DNA from: Hemerocallis citrina | Taxonomy: Eukaryota > Streptophyta > Magnoliopsida > Asparagales > Asphodelaceae | DNA: 64,000 bases | Assembly (NCBI GenBank): GCA_017893485.1 | Contig: CM030363.1 | Coordinates: forward strand, 84,621,230-84,685,229 | Direction: 5' to 3' | Part shown: positions 32,504 to 44,965 of the stretch, piece by piece | How the letters are laid out: every line of letters begins with the position of its first letter | Position numbering within the stretch: the stretch's first letter is position 1 | Position numbers and translations under genes: made by a program | The notes under the pieces: model-generated | Seen by the model: only the letters and a program-made list of their open reading frames with translations | What the model was told of the DNA's origin: nothing | Databases searched by the model: none

Positions 32504-33637
32504 AAAAATAAATTATAGAAAGTATCGGGATTGCTAATGGCTAAATGTAGCGGAATATTACACGATTAACCTAAAGTTGTGACAGCCAGTGTTATATTGA
32601 TATCATCGGTCACTTTTCATTTTTCTTTGTACAAAATATGTGTGGACTATCTTCATAATTTATATGAATCAGTTTATTAACGGTTTGCTTGTATATGCTA
32701 TTACAATTTTTGTAGAGTGAGGGTCAGTGTATTTGATGGCTTTTGCCATGAACCTTTTCTTTTTCTTCTTAACAATGGTCGACAGTTTTTTGGTTCAATT
32801 TAATGCTTAACTAAATCTCTAATCTCTAATCTCTAATCTCTAATATTATAATGGGAGAAACCCTTAGACCATTTCCAACGCTACTCTCTGTTCCTCTCAA
32901 TTAACCAAAATAGCGACCTAATCCCCAAAAATCCTCTCCAACGGCCTCGCCAAATCACTCGTGATCCTAGTGAGCTGATTTCCGCTCGCGGTCCGCTCGC
33001 CAAATCTGGCGATTCGAATCCCGCTCGTCATTCTCCTTCTGCCGGAGATCAAGGGAGGTATAACGGTAAGATTTCTTTCCCGCTTATTTAAATCGACATT
33101 GATTTTCTTCTTCTTGTTCATTGGGTTCATCTTCATTAGGGTTCTTCATCTTCTTCATCAGGTAAAAAATTGTGTTTTGAATTTTTTTGTTGTTGATGTT
33201 TTGGATATGACTTTAATGCAATATGAATTTACTGCATTTTGAATATGAATCAGTGTAGCAGTTTGAGATTTTATTAAAGACTGTCTTTGTCATCAAATCA
33301 ACTGATTCGAATCGAAGTTAATTAGCTATCAGTGTCCAAATCAATTGAATTCAGAGCTAATCTTTTGTTGGTTGGTTCATACAACTTGTAAAAGTAATTC
33401 CATAAATTTGTTTTAAAACAGTAATTGGTACTCAAAGAAATTTACTAGGATGTCATCGTATCATCTCAATGGTACTCGAAGAAATTGGAAAACTTAAGTG
33501 CAGGCATTTGGCATTATTTTGGGTGCTTGTAGATATCAAGAAACATTAGTATACTTCAGTTTGCAAATTCATCAAGACGATTGAATATGACTGCGATAGA
33601 AACAACTTTCACCTTTCTCTGGTTACTAGTTAACATT
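32504..33637. other. intergenic DNA with leader-like sequence
   Basis: Holds four copies of TCTCTAA (32817-32846). A stretch resembling the Tourist-like end CTTAGACCATTTCCAACGCT is at about 32868, and a leader-like segment (32900-33170) has possible donors ACGGTAAGAT and CAGGTAAAAA. No coding sequence is recognised. Confidence 0.4.
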
Positions 33638-35079
33638 TGTAACACCTCGAATTTGTGAAATATCGAAAATGTCTGTTTTTATATATTTTGAGTGGTGAAA
33701 ATTATTTTTGATGTATTTTATTTAAATATTGATATTGGTATGGATATTTGCAGTAGATTGGTATAAATGATGTATTGGAGTTATGGGTCGAGTTTTATGT
33801 GAGAAAATATTATTTCCCTTATTTTCTACTTTTGGAAAATTTTTATGAGACGATTTTATGCATTTGATGTTGTTAGTATTTTTTTTAGTGAGAGAGAGTT
33901 GGGGGTCTATTTGAAATATTTTGAAGAGTGGGGGCTCATATGCAATTATCCCCTTCTAATTATATTATTAATAATATATAAATTTCTAAACCCCCCCCCC
34001 CCCACCCCCATTCCTTCCCACTTTCCTTCTTCATCTGTTTTCCCGATCGAATGAAACCATCAAAAAAAAGGAACCCATCGGCCGGCATTCTTTCCCTCCC
34101 ACCTCCGATCCGTTTTTCGATTTTTTTCCAATTAATTTGGGGGGATAGCGAATTGGACGGTCCTCTACGTCATGGCGGAGTCCGTTTTTCGAAAGGGTTT
34201 CGAAAAGGTAAACCCTAGATTTTATTTTTGTATAAAATTTTGTGTGGTTAATTTATTTTGAGTAGAATGGTTATGGTAGGGAGATTAGGAGGTGTTGGGC
34301 ATTGTAGAGATAAGAGATTAGCAAATTATTGGGGGTTTTGCAAGTTGCTAAAAATTAGAGTTTTGGGTTTGTAAAAGAGAATTATATAGGTATGAATTAT
34401 TTCTTGTATAGTAATGAAAAATATAGTTGAGTTATTAAGACATTTGGGGGGTGAGTCTAGTTATTGTTTAGGGGATAAAAACTCCCGTAAGAATTTGTCT
34501 TATACGTGCATTGCACGTGCGTATCCCAGACGTTCAATAAAACGTCTGTGTGATATTAAGATTAGTGTTATTATTTTTCTGTGGTTGATTTGGATGAATT
34601 GAGCCTTAATTGTGTGGAAATTTGATAATAGGTGATGTTAGCGATTTCGGATGCGTGGCAGGGTGCTTCGAGTCTTCGCGGGATGCTATGTGAGTATGAT
34701 TGTTTTTATTTAATGTATCTAATGTGCCATGCAAATTTTAAATTAAGGTCGTCATGTGTTGATGTTTGTAGATAAATAGTTATATGCTTCGGGTTTGAAA
34801 TGATCAGAGATATGTGTGTGTATGTGTGATGTGTGATCTTATGATTAATGTGATAAAGATGGAAAGTATGGTGTGTATAATGTGATATTGTGGTGCGATA
34901 ATAAGATGAAGTGAATGATGTGGTGTATGTGTACTAGGTGTGTTATGTGGGTGATAAATTGGAAAATGCTATGTGATAGAGTGATGCGAAATTGATATGA
35001 TGTATGTGTGACGTGTGGGTCGTAAATGAGAATTTGATACGATAATTGCTGAGACTAATGGTTTGCGTATGTTTATGAA

Positions 35080-35750
35080 TTTAATGGAGATATATGCTTT
35101 CATGGTATGTTATAATGGCAAAATTGTATTATAAAGGAGTTAGATTCTTAAGACGTTATGATATACAAGAGATATCTATATATATGGAGTTATATTATAA
35201 CGAAGAGATATATATATGGAGAAATATTATAAAGGAGATATATTATAAATGAATATATGGAGATATTTCCTATGTTGTAAATGAGTTGTCTTATAAAGGA
35301 GTTATATTTTAAATGAATATAAGGAGTTATGTTATAAAGGAGTTATTATAAACGAGTCCTATTATAAAGGAGTTATATTAAAGGAGTTATTGTATTAAAG
35401 GAGTTATTTTATAAAGGAGTTATATATATTGCCCCAAATTATATTTGGGGAACAGGAGTTATATATATATAATGATATTGCCCCAAATTTTATATTTGGG
35501 GAACATGAGTTATATTGTGAAGGAGTATATAATAAAGGAGATACGTATATGTATATAAAGGAGAATTAAATATTGCAGTGCCGCACAATCTCTCGAGGTT
35601 TGGGCTAGACCCCACAGGCCCGGGATACACCCGGAAACAGGAGTTATATTTATATTGCCCCAAATTTTATATTTGGGGATCAGGAGTTATATATTGCCCC
35701 AAACTATGTTTGGGGATCAGGAGTTTCCCTCGCTGGTATAGGGCCAGGAG
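35080..35750 (+). repeat. AAAGGAGTTATATT minisatellite and CCCCAAAT/ATTTGGGG hairpins in the solo LTR
   Basis: Many variants of ATAAAGGAGTTATAT occur from about 35130 to 35530. Four perfect hairpins follow the word ATTG: CCCCAAAT-TAT-ATTTGGGG (35432-35450), two with a 5-nt loop (35481-35501, 35658-35678) and CCCCAAAC-TAT-GTTTGGGG (35697-35715). Further forms are near 36256, 36287 and 36326. Confidence 0.88.
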
Positions 35751-36069
35751 GAAGACGTAGCCTCGGACGTGTAAGACTCTGTGTGAGCATCGGTCCGCGT
35801 GTTATATTTTGTTTTTGACTAGCCTTCTGGCTTTAGTCTTGGTTGGACAAGCCCGCAACCGTACTTTCAATCCAGCCCACAAATGATAGATGCTTAGGAC
35901 ACCTGGATCTGGGTGATGTGGTGGGTTAGCGGGATTGAAACGTATGGGATGGGAGGCACAGAGATCCCTGTGTTGTACGAGGAGGTCAGTTGTGTGGGCA
36001 CTGAAAAGGAGTAAATATAAAGGTGTATGTGTGTATTGAAAGAATGTATATATAAAGATATTGATGATA

Positions 36070-36160
<91 letters not shown>
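36070..36160. repeat. (AT)n microsatellite in the solo LTR
   Basis: About 45 AT units. Confidence 0.96.
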
Positions 36161-36161
<1 letters not shown>

Positions 36162-38101
36162 CGGAGATTATTTATATTATGGGAGATGTGAATATACTAC
36201 GGGAGATATATATGTATATATATTGGCGTTTGGCTTGAGATGTGATGTGATATTACCCAGACTGTGTGTTTGGGGTGCGGTGAGTATTACCCAAGCTATC
36301 GGCTTTGGGGTTTGGTATGTGAATGCCCAAACTATGTTTGGGATATGGAGTATATTGTGATAAGAATGAAAGTGAAGTCAAAGGCATTTGTGATATAAGT
36401 GGTATGTTAATGATGTGATGAAATGCGAGTAAAGTGCCAGGTGTATTGAGATGCTATGTTTTGTGTTATAAGACATGAATTAATATGATATTATGAGAAG
36501 AGATGCTTAAGTTTATGATGTGACACGTGATATAATACAATTAGACCAATACCTGTATTATGAGGTTGGTAATGAAAATGGTTATTAAAGAAAGTGTGCT
36601 GTGTTATAAGTGGTGTGCCTTGAAATTGTGACTAGGAACTACCCGCCTGCTATTTCGGAGGAAATAGTGGGAACTACCTGCCTAGGCACAATTTTCAGGA
36701 TGAATGAGTGAGTTGTTGATATGCGAGTTGTATTGTGAGTTGCAAATAAAAGTAAAAATGAGGGTGAAAATAAGCGATATGATGAGATTGGAATGAAAAG
36801 AAAGTAAAGGGTGAATTATAATGTGATGATACGTGGGGTGAATGTGTTATTATGAGATTAAGCGTGGGGAAGGTTATGTGATTAAATGAATGCACATGAG
36901 GATATGCGATAAAAATGTATAAGATGATTTGTAGTGGAATGAATGTGAAGTAAGGTTATGAGATAAATAGGAAAGAATATGAGTTGTGTGTATAAATGAA
37001 AATAAATGGTAAATGAAATACGTGGTTGAATCGTATGAAGAAAAGGAGGTAGTGACCCTATGTGACTATTTATGTAATTAAAGAAAAGAGGAGGTGATGG
37101 AAATTGTGAAAAGATAGAGTATTAGCGTTGGAAAGTTCAAATGAAATGTAATGGAGTGTGAAATTAATATCTTGCTATGTGATTGAGTGTGAACTGAAGG
37201 AGTTGTATTTATATATATATATATTTATATATATACTCAGTTATCTATTAATATAATGTGTTTAGCGAAGGGTGTGAAGTTAAGGATATATATATGGGGA
37301 CGGATGCAGATTTGTCAAGTATTTGATATAAAGGCGTATTCTTGATGTTTTAATGTTCGGATTCAGGTTGAAACTTTTTACCTTTATAATTGTAAGTTTA
37401 ATTTGTTTTATTTATATAGTTTGATTTATTTATTAGATTAGTGAATTATACTCACACCAGAAATGGTTAACCCCTTAGTGTTTGGGGGGTTAGGGGAGTC
37501 CGAGGACGACCCTAGATCCCCTACTGTTACAGGTTCTCATCAGTGCAGAGGTGAGGCGCAGATTGTAGGGTGAAGTTTTAATTTAAAATTTTTGTACTAA
37601 TTAGCTTTATGAATAGTTGAATTTATGATTTAAATTGTATTATGGATGTATATGCATGTAAATGATGATGGTGAGTATAGTATGGAGTAGTATGTGGTGG
37701 TTGTGACCCGTACCCATCTTGTTATGGTGTACCGGGCTCTGTGGTAGATTTTACAAAGGTTTTTCTAAAAACTTTACCTCATTTTCAAAGAAATTTATGG
37801 TTTTTAATTGATATTTGATAATTCGTTATGAGTTTGGCTCCCAGAGCATTATATTATATTGCCTGTATGTTTCTGCTCATTTTGGCCTGGGGAGCCCGTG
37901 AAATGATTGTATGTGTTGTGAGCTACGGAATTTTGAGCAGAATTTCGTAAGCTATCTGTGTTTCGGGGCAAAATTTACAGGGGAAACTCTGCCAAAATTT
38001 TCCTTGTAATATAACTTTCTTAGTTTATGTTTAAAGTAACATAGAAATTGAAAGAATTGAGCTTGGAGTCAAAAAAAAAAAAAAAAATTTGGGGCGTTAC
38101 A

Positions 38102-38666
38102 ACATTCCAGCAAACAAGGATGGATCGATACATGTAATAAACATTCCAAATTTTCAATATGAATGTTACGTAAGTATGTATGTCCTACACACAGTTTGAT
38201 GTAAACTTACTTTCATTAATCTGTCAATACTCAATAGTCTATTATTAAGTAAGGCATAAAAGAAAAAGTTTGATAACATACTCTTCACTGTGTACTTACT
38301 ACTACATGCAAAATGCTTGGAACAAGATGAAGATGATCTGACATATGATTACAAGTATATGAGTAAATGTCCAAAACTCTAACATTAGAATCTTCACTTG
38401 ATCACTTTCTACAGAGTACTACATAATCTCCTTTAGATTTTCTAACCTTTGAAGATTATCGACTACCTAATCCAATGCTATATTTAACAATATTGGTACA
38501 CATTCATCATAAGGAAAAGAGATAAGAAAAAGCTTTTATTGACTCTCAAAACTATTTAACAATGCTGTTTTTAATAGTTTTTAGTTTATTCATACGACTA
38601 TTTGTGTTATAAAAGCTTTGAAGTTGTTTTTAGCTGTGCACTTTTTGTTCTTCTAATGTTATATAA
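38102..38666. other. intergenic DNA between two solo LTRs
   Basis: It begins with the ACATT TSD copy and ends with the TATAA TSD copy of the next LTR. No gene or repeat is recognised. Confidence 0.6.
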
Positions 38667-41600
38667 TGTAACACCCCGAATTCCAAAATACAACTGAATT
38701 CGAGATTCCACAGGATTTTTACACTTCTTTCGTACAATTTTACAAGGAAATAAAAACTTTTCTTTTATCAGAGTTACATTTACACTTGTACATTATCATA
38801 GCGGAAGCAATATTTCAATAAATTACAAGAAACAACATTTAAAATAGTCTTGCGCAACATGTATACTTCAATAGTCAAGCATCTTTACCCTGTATATAAA
38901 ACTGTAGGCGCGTCAGTTCATTCAACTGAAGAAATATTATATACGGCCATCCTCTATATACCGGAAACAGTATAACGATTCTCATTTCTTACATACACAA
39001 ACTTGTCACAAACAAAGATAAAGGGACTATCCTATTGATGTCGTGTCGTGAATGTGTACTTAGTCCTTAATGCAATTATTTATATTATATGATACTAATG
39101 TGCACTTGTTCAGAGTCTATGCAGCCGATACTACATAGGTCCGCGGGCAAGCCCTTAACCGTTTTTCATCGTGTAGGGTTCAATACCTCGCCATGACTTA
39201 CTCTACTACTGTAACTACGGTAAGTATCCTAGATGTTTTCTGACCTACGAACTCATGTCTAGGCACCCTGGAGGGAATCCCAACGCACTGACACATGACT
39301 CATCTTGCAGGCATCCTGTGGTAATTCAGCTCCTACTATAGACATGACACCACCCACAGTCGTCAAACACCCCACGAGCATCACCACCGGGACGGTACTC
39401 TAGAGCAGTATCCACGTCCTATCATGACTCATCATGGGACATCCTGTGAATACTCTCACGCCACCAATCCAATGGCCCTCATACTCAATGTTTTTCTCTT
39501 ACTTTCATCACATCTCCACTATGCATCAAATCCTTAGTTTAATTGAATCATGAATAAAATCAACTCTTCGAGTGTAGCACTTCCATTATACCGGTCTTAT
39601 TCATTTAATTCACATGACCCAAACATTGGTCTTCTTATTTCAAAATATCATTTTCTCATTTCTTTCATTGCCAGTATAAGGCTTGGCTATACCCTAATTC
39701 TCAATTTCAACTCATAATTACAATGTCATACTCATAAGATCTTTTCATGATTAATTCATATTCCAATAGCATAGTATTCATGTATTCACACCTTTCATAA
39801 TTCATCACGATCAATAATTCAATTTCGCGTGCAATCCATGTGCAAGAATAAATTTCACTTAATAGTCACCAACAATTTCATATTTCACAAATCTATTATT
39901 CACAAAATCACACTTTTACTACAACACATTTTTTTTATAATTCTATTTAATCATGCTAGTCACAATCTTCAAAAATTCATCTTTTATAACTCAGAATTTT
40001 CATTTTATTTTTCTTTCGTTTAAAGGAATAATTTAATTTCAAAGTGAGTCCTTTCTTGCAAAAACCCAAATTTCTTATTCACACTTCATCAAAAGTTGTA
40101 TAAATATTTCCCATAAAGTTCTAGTAATTTTTCAGTAATTAATCCATAATTTTCTGATTTTTTATTCCAATTTATGAGTCTACTTTCATTCAAAAAGAAT
40201 CCAATTTTTTTTTTCTAAACTCCCAAACCCAACAAGATTCGAACCAGCAACCAGCGATAAGGCAGACAACGCACAAGATCAAAGCACCACAGCCACTAGG
40301 CGATATAGGTAGGGATTAAAATTCCTATGCGTTCAGTTTCGGTGATTTGGGTTTTTAATAAAAAAAAAAAAATCAAAACACATTCTCTGGATGTCGAACC
40401 CGAGACCTCCCCCTTTTATTGTAGCGATCGAAGATGCTGCCGATCAGTTGGTCTAAGTGGCCAATTCAATTAGAAAGTATTTTGAATAGGTTTTAGTCTT
40501 ATTCTCTATTCAAAGCTATACTTCCAAAATTCTCAAAACGAATTTGTCTCTTTTTCTCCTCTTTTGAAAACAAAATGTCCAGAATAAAAATACATTTAAT
40601 TTAACAATAACCAGTATTTTTAAAAGTATTTTTTCCTATTTTAAAACATATATTTAGCCTTAATTTGTATTTTATAACACTATTTCGACAGTTGAATACT
40701 AACACATATTTGTTCACAATAAAGATGGTCTCTCACACCAAAAAATTCACTACTATGATGTTTGTTTACACATTGACAACTATGATATTTTTAGAGCGCG
40801 AAATCAACTTTATAATTAAATAAAACCTCTATTTTTATTAATTACTCTACACATGATGCATTCGATTATTTGTATGCAAAGGACATTCTTTTTCATTTAT
40901 TCCAATTTTCACATGGCATATATAGCAATAGGTAATTTCAATGCATCTATTAACAATCATTTCTATCAATTTATCTTTGACACACTATTCTACCTAGCAT
41001 TATTAATCAATAAACATGGTGCTAGTCATTTACTAGTTAATCCACATAGTTCGTATTTAGGGCATATTTTGTATACTAACATTAGAAAAAAAGAGAACAT
41101 TCACTTTACTCATAATTAATAAATATAGTAATCAAACAACACAAATTTGCTAATTTATCAATTCTCTTCTAATTTGGCAAGCATGCATTTCATTTCAACT
41201 AGTAGCTTATAATGATAATTCCACTTCATTCCCTAGCATGATCTCTACTATAGAAGTCATGAGAAACACCCACCTAAGAAATCTCCTAGAGCCTCCTAGG
41301 ATGCGAGAGAGTACCTTCTCCTTCTAGATTGCAATGTCACGATCTCCTTCTTGCTTCCTTGCCACCAAAACCGAGAGCTCCAAGTTGAAAGAGAAGGGGC
41401 CGGCCTCCAATAGGTACACACCCACTCAAACTTACGCACTAATATGTATCTCCTATATAATGCCTTCTTTCAATATTTGCTATAGTGTAGAATACAAGTA
41501 TGAAGGGGGGTATTTATACTAGTTTTAGAATGGATTGGAGGGCTAGGATTTATTGGATAGTTATAGGATGAATGGTTAGGATAGGAGGGAAAGTTGTCGC

Positions 41601-42079
41601 AACCACCCACACACAATGTAACCACCCATGCACACACACCCACACTCCCCATCATTCATGCACAAACCGTCCACCAAAGAGTGTGCATTGCACACTACGT
41701 GCATTGCACGTGCCACCTAGTACCCCTATGTAGAAGTTTGTACAATTTAATTAATCAAAATGTTCACCATTTGTCTTTACATGACAAGTGTGACAATTTA
41801 ATTAATTTATTAAATTTGTGGGCTTCACAATTAGTGGGCTTAGGCTTGTGGGCCAAGACAATAAATTAATAATTAATTAAAGTGGGCTAACACAAATAAA
41901 ATAGTGTTTTAGGCTTTAGAATTTGGCTTTTATAAAAATAAAGGAAAGGAAAAATAATTGTTCATACTACCAAAAGAAATTTTGTATATAAAATAGATAA
42001 ATAATATGCACATGAAATTTGCACGTGCACAACACGTGAAAATCAATATCTTATTAGAATGAAAGTTTAGGGTATTACA
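38667..42079 (-). mobile_element. solo LTR, 3413 bp, same family as 6585-10075, TSD TATAA
   Basis: On the plus strand it starts TGTAACACCCCGAATTCC and ends TTTAGGGTATTACA, flanked by TATAA (38662-38666 and 42080-42084). Its first 130 bp are the reverse complement of the 6585-10075 LTR end. The minus-strand TATA box (TATAAATA) is at 41511-41518. Paired B-box-like motifs are at 40236 and 40394. A hairpin ACGTGC-ATT-GCACGT lies near 41700. No internal domain. Confidence 0.92.
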
Positions 42080-42600
42080 TATAATGTCATCTGTAGTTTC
42101 TTTTCTCCTATATAATAAACTATACTCATAACCATCAATTTTCCCTCTTATTGGCCAGGATTGTGAATAGTTCTCTACCAATCATTCTTATCGAGGACAC
42201 ATCCAATACCTCAAGTGTTTTTAAATTGACTTCCGTACACGTATCAGTGAATTTTGTGGCCATAATTAGGTATGCAAGTTCATTAATACAGTGTTGTCAA
42301 CTTCATGATTAGATAATGTTATTTGTATAATGTTTCATAACCCACAAGTTATACTAGAGACGAGTGATCACCCCCAGGGAGTTATACTTTGTTTTTGCAA
42401 AGCCTAAGTGTGTATCAGTTGAAGGCATGCACAAAAACCCAACTTGGGGGTTACTTTGGTGAACCTTCAGCTTATATGAGTTAAGTAGTGTTGTGGTGAT
42501 TCTGAGTATCAGCTGCTGATTACTGTAGATTACATATTGCTTGCAAATTGCTTACGTAGATTACTTATGGTTAGTAGATTACAATCAGATATATAACTTG
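42080..42600. other. intergenic DNA, no feature recognised
   Basis: Starts with the TSD copy. Towards the end, the word GCAAATTGCTTA and TAGATTAC-type phrases recur (42540-42640), leading into the tandem array. Confidence 0.4.
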
Positions 42601-42639
42601 CAAATTGCTTAAGCAGATTGCAAATTGCTTAAGTTTGCT

Positions 42640-43090
42640 AATGGTAACACTATCAGCTATATTTTAGATATGAGTGTACATAAGCTTATAACTATGAAAT
42701 ATACATCAGCTTATATTTTCAGATATACTTCAGCTTATATATATATACTTTAGCTTATATATCACTTATACTTCAGCTTATATACATCAGATATATTTCA
42801 GATATGAATGTACATCAGCTTATAACTATGAAATATACATCAGCTTATATTTCAGATATACTTCAGCTTCTATATATATACTTCAGGTTATATATCACTT
42901 GTACTTCAGCTTATATACATCAGATATATTTTAGATGTGAATGTACATCAGCTTATAACTATGAAATATACATCAGCTTATATTTCAGATATACTTCAGC
43001 TTATATATATATATACTTCAGTTTATATATCACTTATACTTCAGCTTATGTTTCAGATATACTTCAGATACTCCTGCATATTATTCAGGG
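42640..43090. repeat. 133-bp tandem array built from about 17-bp TATACTTCAGCTTATAT subunits
   Basis: ATGA-TGTACAT-AGCTTATAA starts at 42670, 42804 and 42937 (134 and 133 bp). Inside each unit, TACATCAGCTTATAT and TACTTCAGCTTATAT words recur, so it is a higher-order repeat. ORFs reading YTSAYIS across it are artefacts. Confidence 0.9.
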
Positions 43091-43713
43091 TTTTTCTATA
43101 CTTATATATATATATCAGTACATATAGATATATACATATGTTTCATTTTAGTGAAAGGAATTTCTTACCTTTGATAGCAATCCTGAAATCATTAATCAAA
43201 AACAAACAAAATGCATTGGAACCTACTCAGATCTCTAGTGTTTAAGAGGGTTATTTCTTACTGTATCTGATGTAGCGACACGGACAATAAACATAAGTAT
43301 TTTTGTTTCTTCCCAAAATAAAATTAGTAGATTGAGTCCATAGTATTACAATATCATGTAATTGTTTAGTGCTAGGGGCAAACTAATTTTTCATTTGATT
43401 CCAAAATTCTTAAGGAATAGAAATGTTGTCATTTTAAAAATAGATTATTGTAACTATTTATCTACTTAATCTAAAGTACAGCAATTGGTCTACATCTGAT
43501 TAATGTTAAACTTTAGAATTATATTTTGTAATTAGTCGTGTTGCTTGAGCTGTACTACAAGTTATCTGTAAGTTAGTAACCAGATTGTCCTGAACACCTA
43601 ATACTCAAACTCTTTGATATTGCTTATAATCTTATCTTCCATTGTGAGGTTTTATTGGATTGACTCCAATACTATTTTTGGTCTTCATTTTTGTCATTGC
43701 CTTTGTTCTGCAG

Positions 43714-43832
43714 GTGAAGTGGCTGAACAAGCAACTGAGCAAATTATGGCCTTTCATTCTTGAAGTAATATGCATACCTTTACATACACATAGAAAAATT
43801 ATGGCCTTTCATTGTTGAAGCTGTGAGCCTGT
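43714..43832 (+). pseudogene. fragment of a plant synaptotagmin/NTMC2-like gene (SMP-domain start)
   Basis: TTTGTTCTGCAG (an acceptor, ends 43713) is followed by a frame reading VKWLNKQLSKLWPFILE. About 80 bp later a second partial copy reads KLWPFIVEAVSL and then a TGA. WLN-L-KLWPF--EA is the conserved opening of the SMP lipid-transfer region in plant extended synaptotagmins. In an intact gene it is preceded by a membrane anchor and followed by C2 domains; neither is seen here. The duplicated, truncated exon shows it is a relic, probably captured or left by rearrangement. Recognition is by motif only. Confidence 0.6.
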
Positions 43833-44150
43833 GACATTTCTTGTTTATGCCTGGGTTATATAATCTGTAAGTTAGTAACCCAGCAGGAATTCTTTATATT
43901 TATTTGCTATTCTTCCTGTTTGTTTTTTTTTCATTTATGTTGTTTTTGTGCAAACTGTAATTTTTCAGTTCGACAAGAATTCTTTTATGCAAATTGTAAT
44001 CTTTCTTTTGTCTTGTTATCACTTTCAGGTAGGAAAAGCATTGTAGTTGCAGTTTGAGGCTACTTTTCATATGGAAACAGCAATGGCAATAGTAGGGGGA
44101 AATTGGCAATGGCAAGCAGGATATTCTGTAACTTATAGAATGACTATAAA
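43833..44150. other. DNA after the exon relic, no gene
   Basis: T-rich, with a repeat of the word CTGTAAGTTAGTAACC seen earlier near 43565. It is intron-like in composition but has no further exon that I can recognise. Confidence 0.35.
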
Positions 44151-44350
44151 AAGAAGCAGACAGATGGAGTAAGTATCAGAGATAGACGGATGGAGTAAGT
44201 ATCAGATATGGGGTATAGACAGATGGAGTAAGTATCAGAGATGGAGTATACACATATGGAGTAAGTATCAGAGATAGAAGGATGGAGTAAGTATCAGAGA
44301 TGGAGTATCAGATACAGACAGATGGAGTATCAGAGATGGAGTATCAGATA
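44150..44350. repeat. GATGGAGTAAGTATCAGA minisatellite
   Basis: Seven or more copies of GATGGAGTA(AGTATCAGA), with a spacing of about 30 bp, some truncated. Confidence 0.92.
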
Positions 44351-44424
44351 TCAGATACATTTATCCATTTGTTGTCATTTTAAAAAAATATTATTGTAAC
44401 TATTTATTAGTAAATAAAAATTAA

Positions 44425-44560
44425 AACATCTATGGCTAGCCAAAATAGATAGCATGGTTGGAGTGTGAGCTTTTTTCACTAGCCAAATTATCCATTTGTT
44501 ATCTATTTTGGCTATTCTAGCTAGCCGAAATAGCTAGCGTGGTTGGAGATGCTCTTAGTG
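44425..44560. mobile_element. Tourist-like MITE remnant
   Basis: Ends GGTTGGAGATGCTC (44540-44553) followed by TTA, the reverse complement of the common GAGCATCTCCAACC terminus. A second partial copy of the same end (GATAGCATGGTTGGAG) lies about 87 bp to the left, near 44446. The far terminus is not found. Confidence 0.5.
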
Positions 44561-44639
44561 TCATTTGTAAATATACCACTTTATTTGTAAATCTACCACT
44601 TTATGTGTATTACACGTGCAACTCAAACTCTCCTATTAT

Positions 44640-44813
44640 ACACTTTATTTAAATATACCAATTTACGTGCATTACACGTATAACTCAAACTCTCTCATTA
44701 TACTTTTTACATTACTTTAAAAATATGTACTTATTAACACATGCTATATTATATTATTTTAAAAACAATATATATTGATTAAAACGTTCATTGCACGTGT
44801 TAACTACTAGTGC
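44640..44813 (+). mobile_element. Helitron 3'-end-like sequence
   Basis: ACGTGCATTACACGT near 44663 and ACGTTCATTGCACGT near 44784 lead to TTAACTACTAG followed by T (CTAG near 44805). Hairpin, short spacer and CTAG-T suggest a decayed Helitron terminus. The hairpin is imperfect. Confidence 0.4.
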
Positions 44814-44965
44814 TTTATAAGAGCAAAAATTTTGTATTATTAATTTGCGATGAGAAATGTATTGTATCAGAGTAACATTAGAAAATAAGAAATAAGAAAC
44901 CTTGAAAATAAGATATCACATGTCCGTACAATCAGTAGCCCAGAATTTGTGTTAAAAAAAAAAGG

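Larger units (their letters stand above)
33638..38101 (+). mobile_element. solo LTR, 4464 bp, chromovirus-like gypsy family, TSD ACATT
   Basis: Starts TGTAACACCTCG and ends TTTGGGGCGTTACA. It is flanked by ACATT on both sides (33633-33637 and 38102-38106). It is the same family, in opposite orientation, as the LTRs of the element at 48227-56819. Shared blocks include the GACCCGTACCCATCTTGTT, CCCTAGATCCCCTACTGTTA and GGGGAGCCCGTGAAA regions (reverse complements at about 52620, 52810 and 52440). No internal domain is present, so it arose by LTR-LTR recombination. It contains a C run (33991-34004) and an (AT)n run (36070-36160). Confidence 0.93.

Noticed and set aside
42804..43245. ORFs reading YTSAYISDILQ
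   Set aside because: Translation of a minisatellite.
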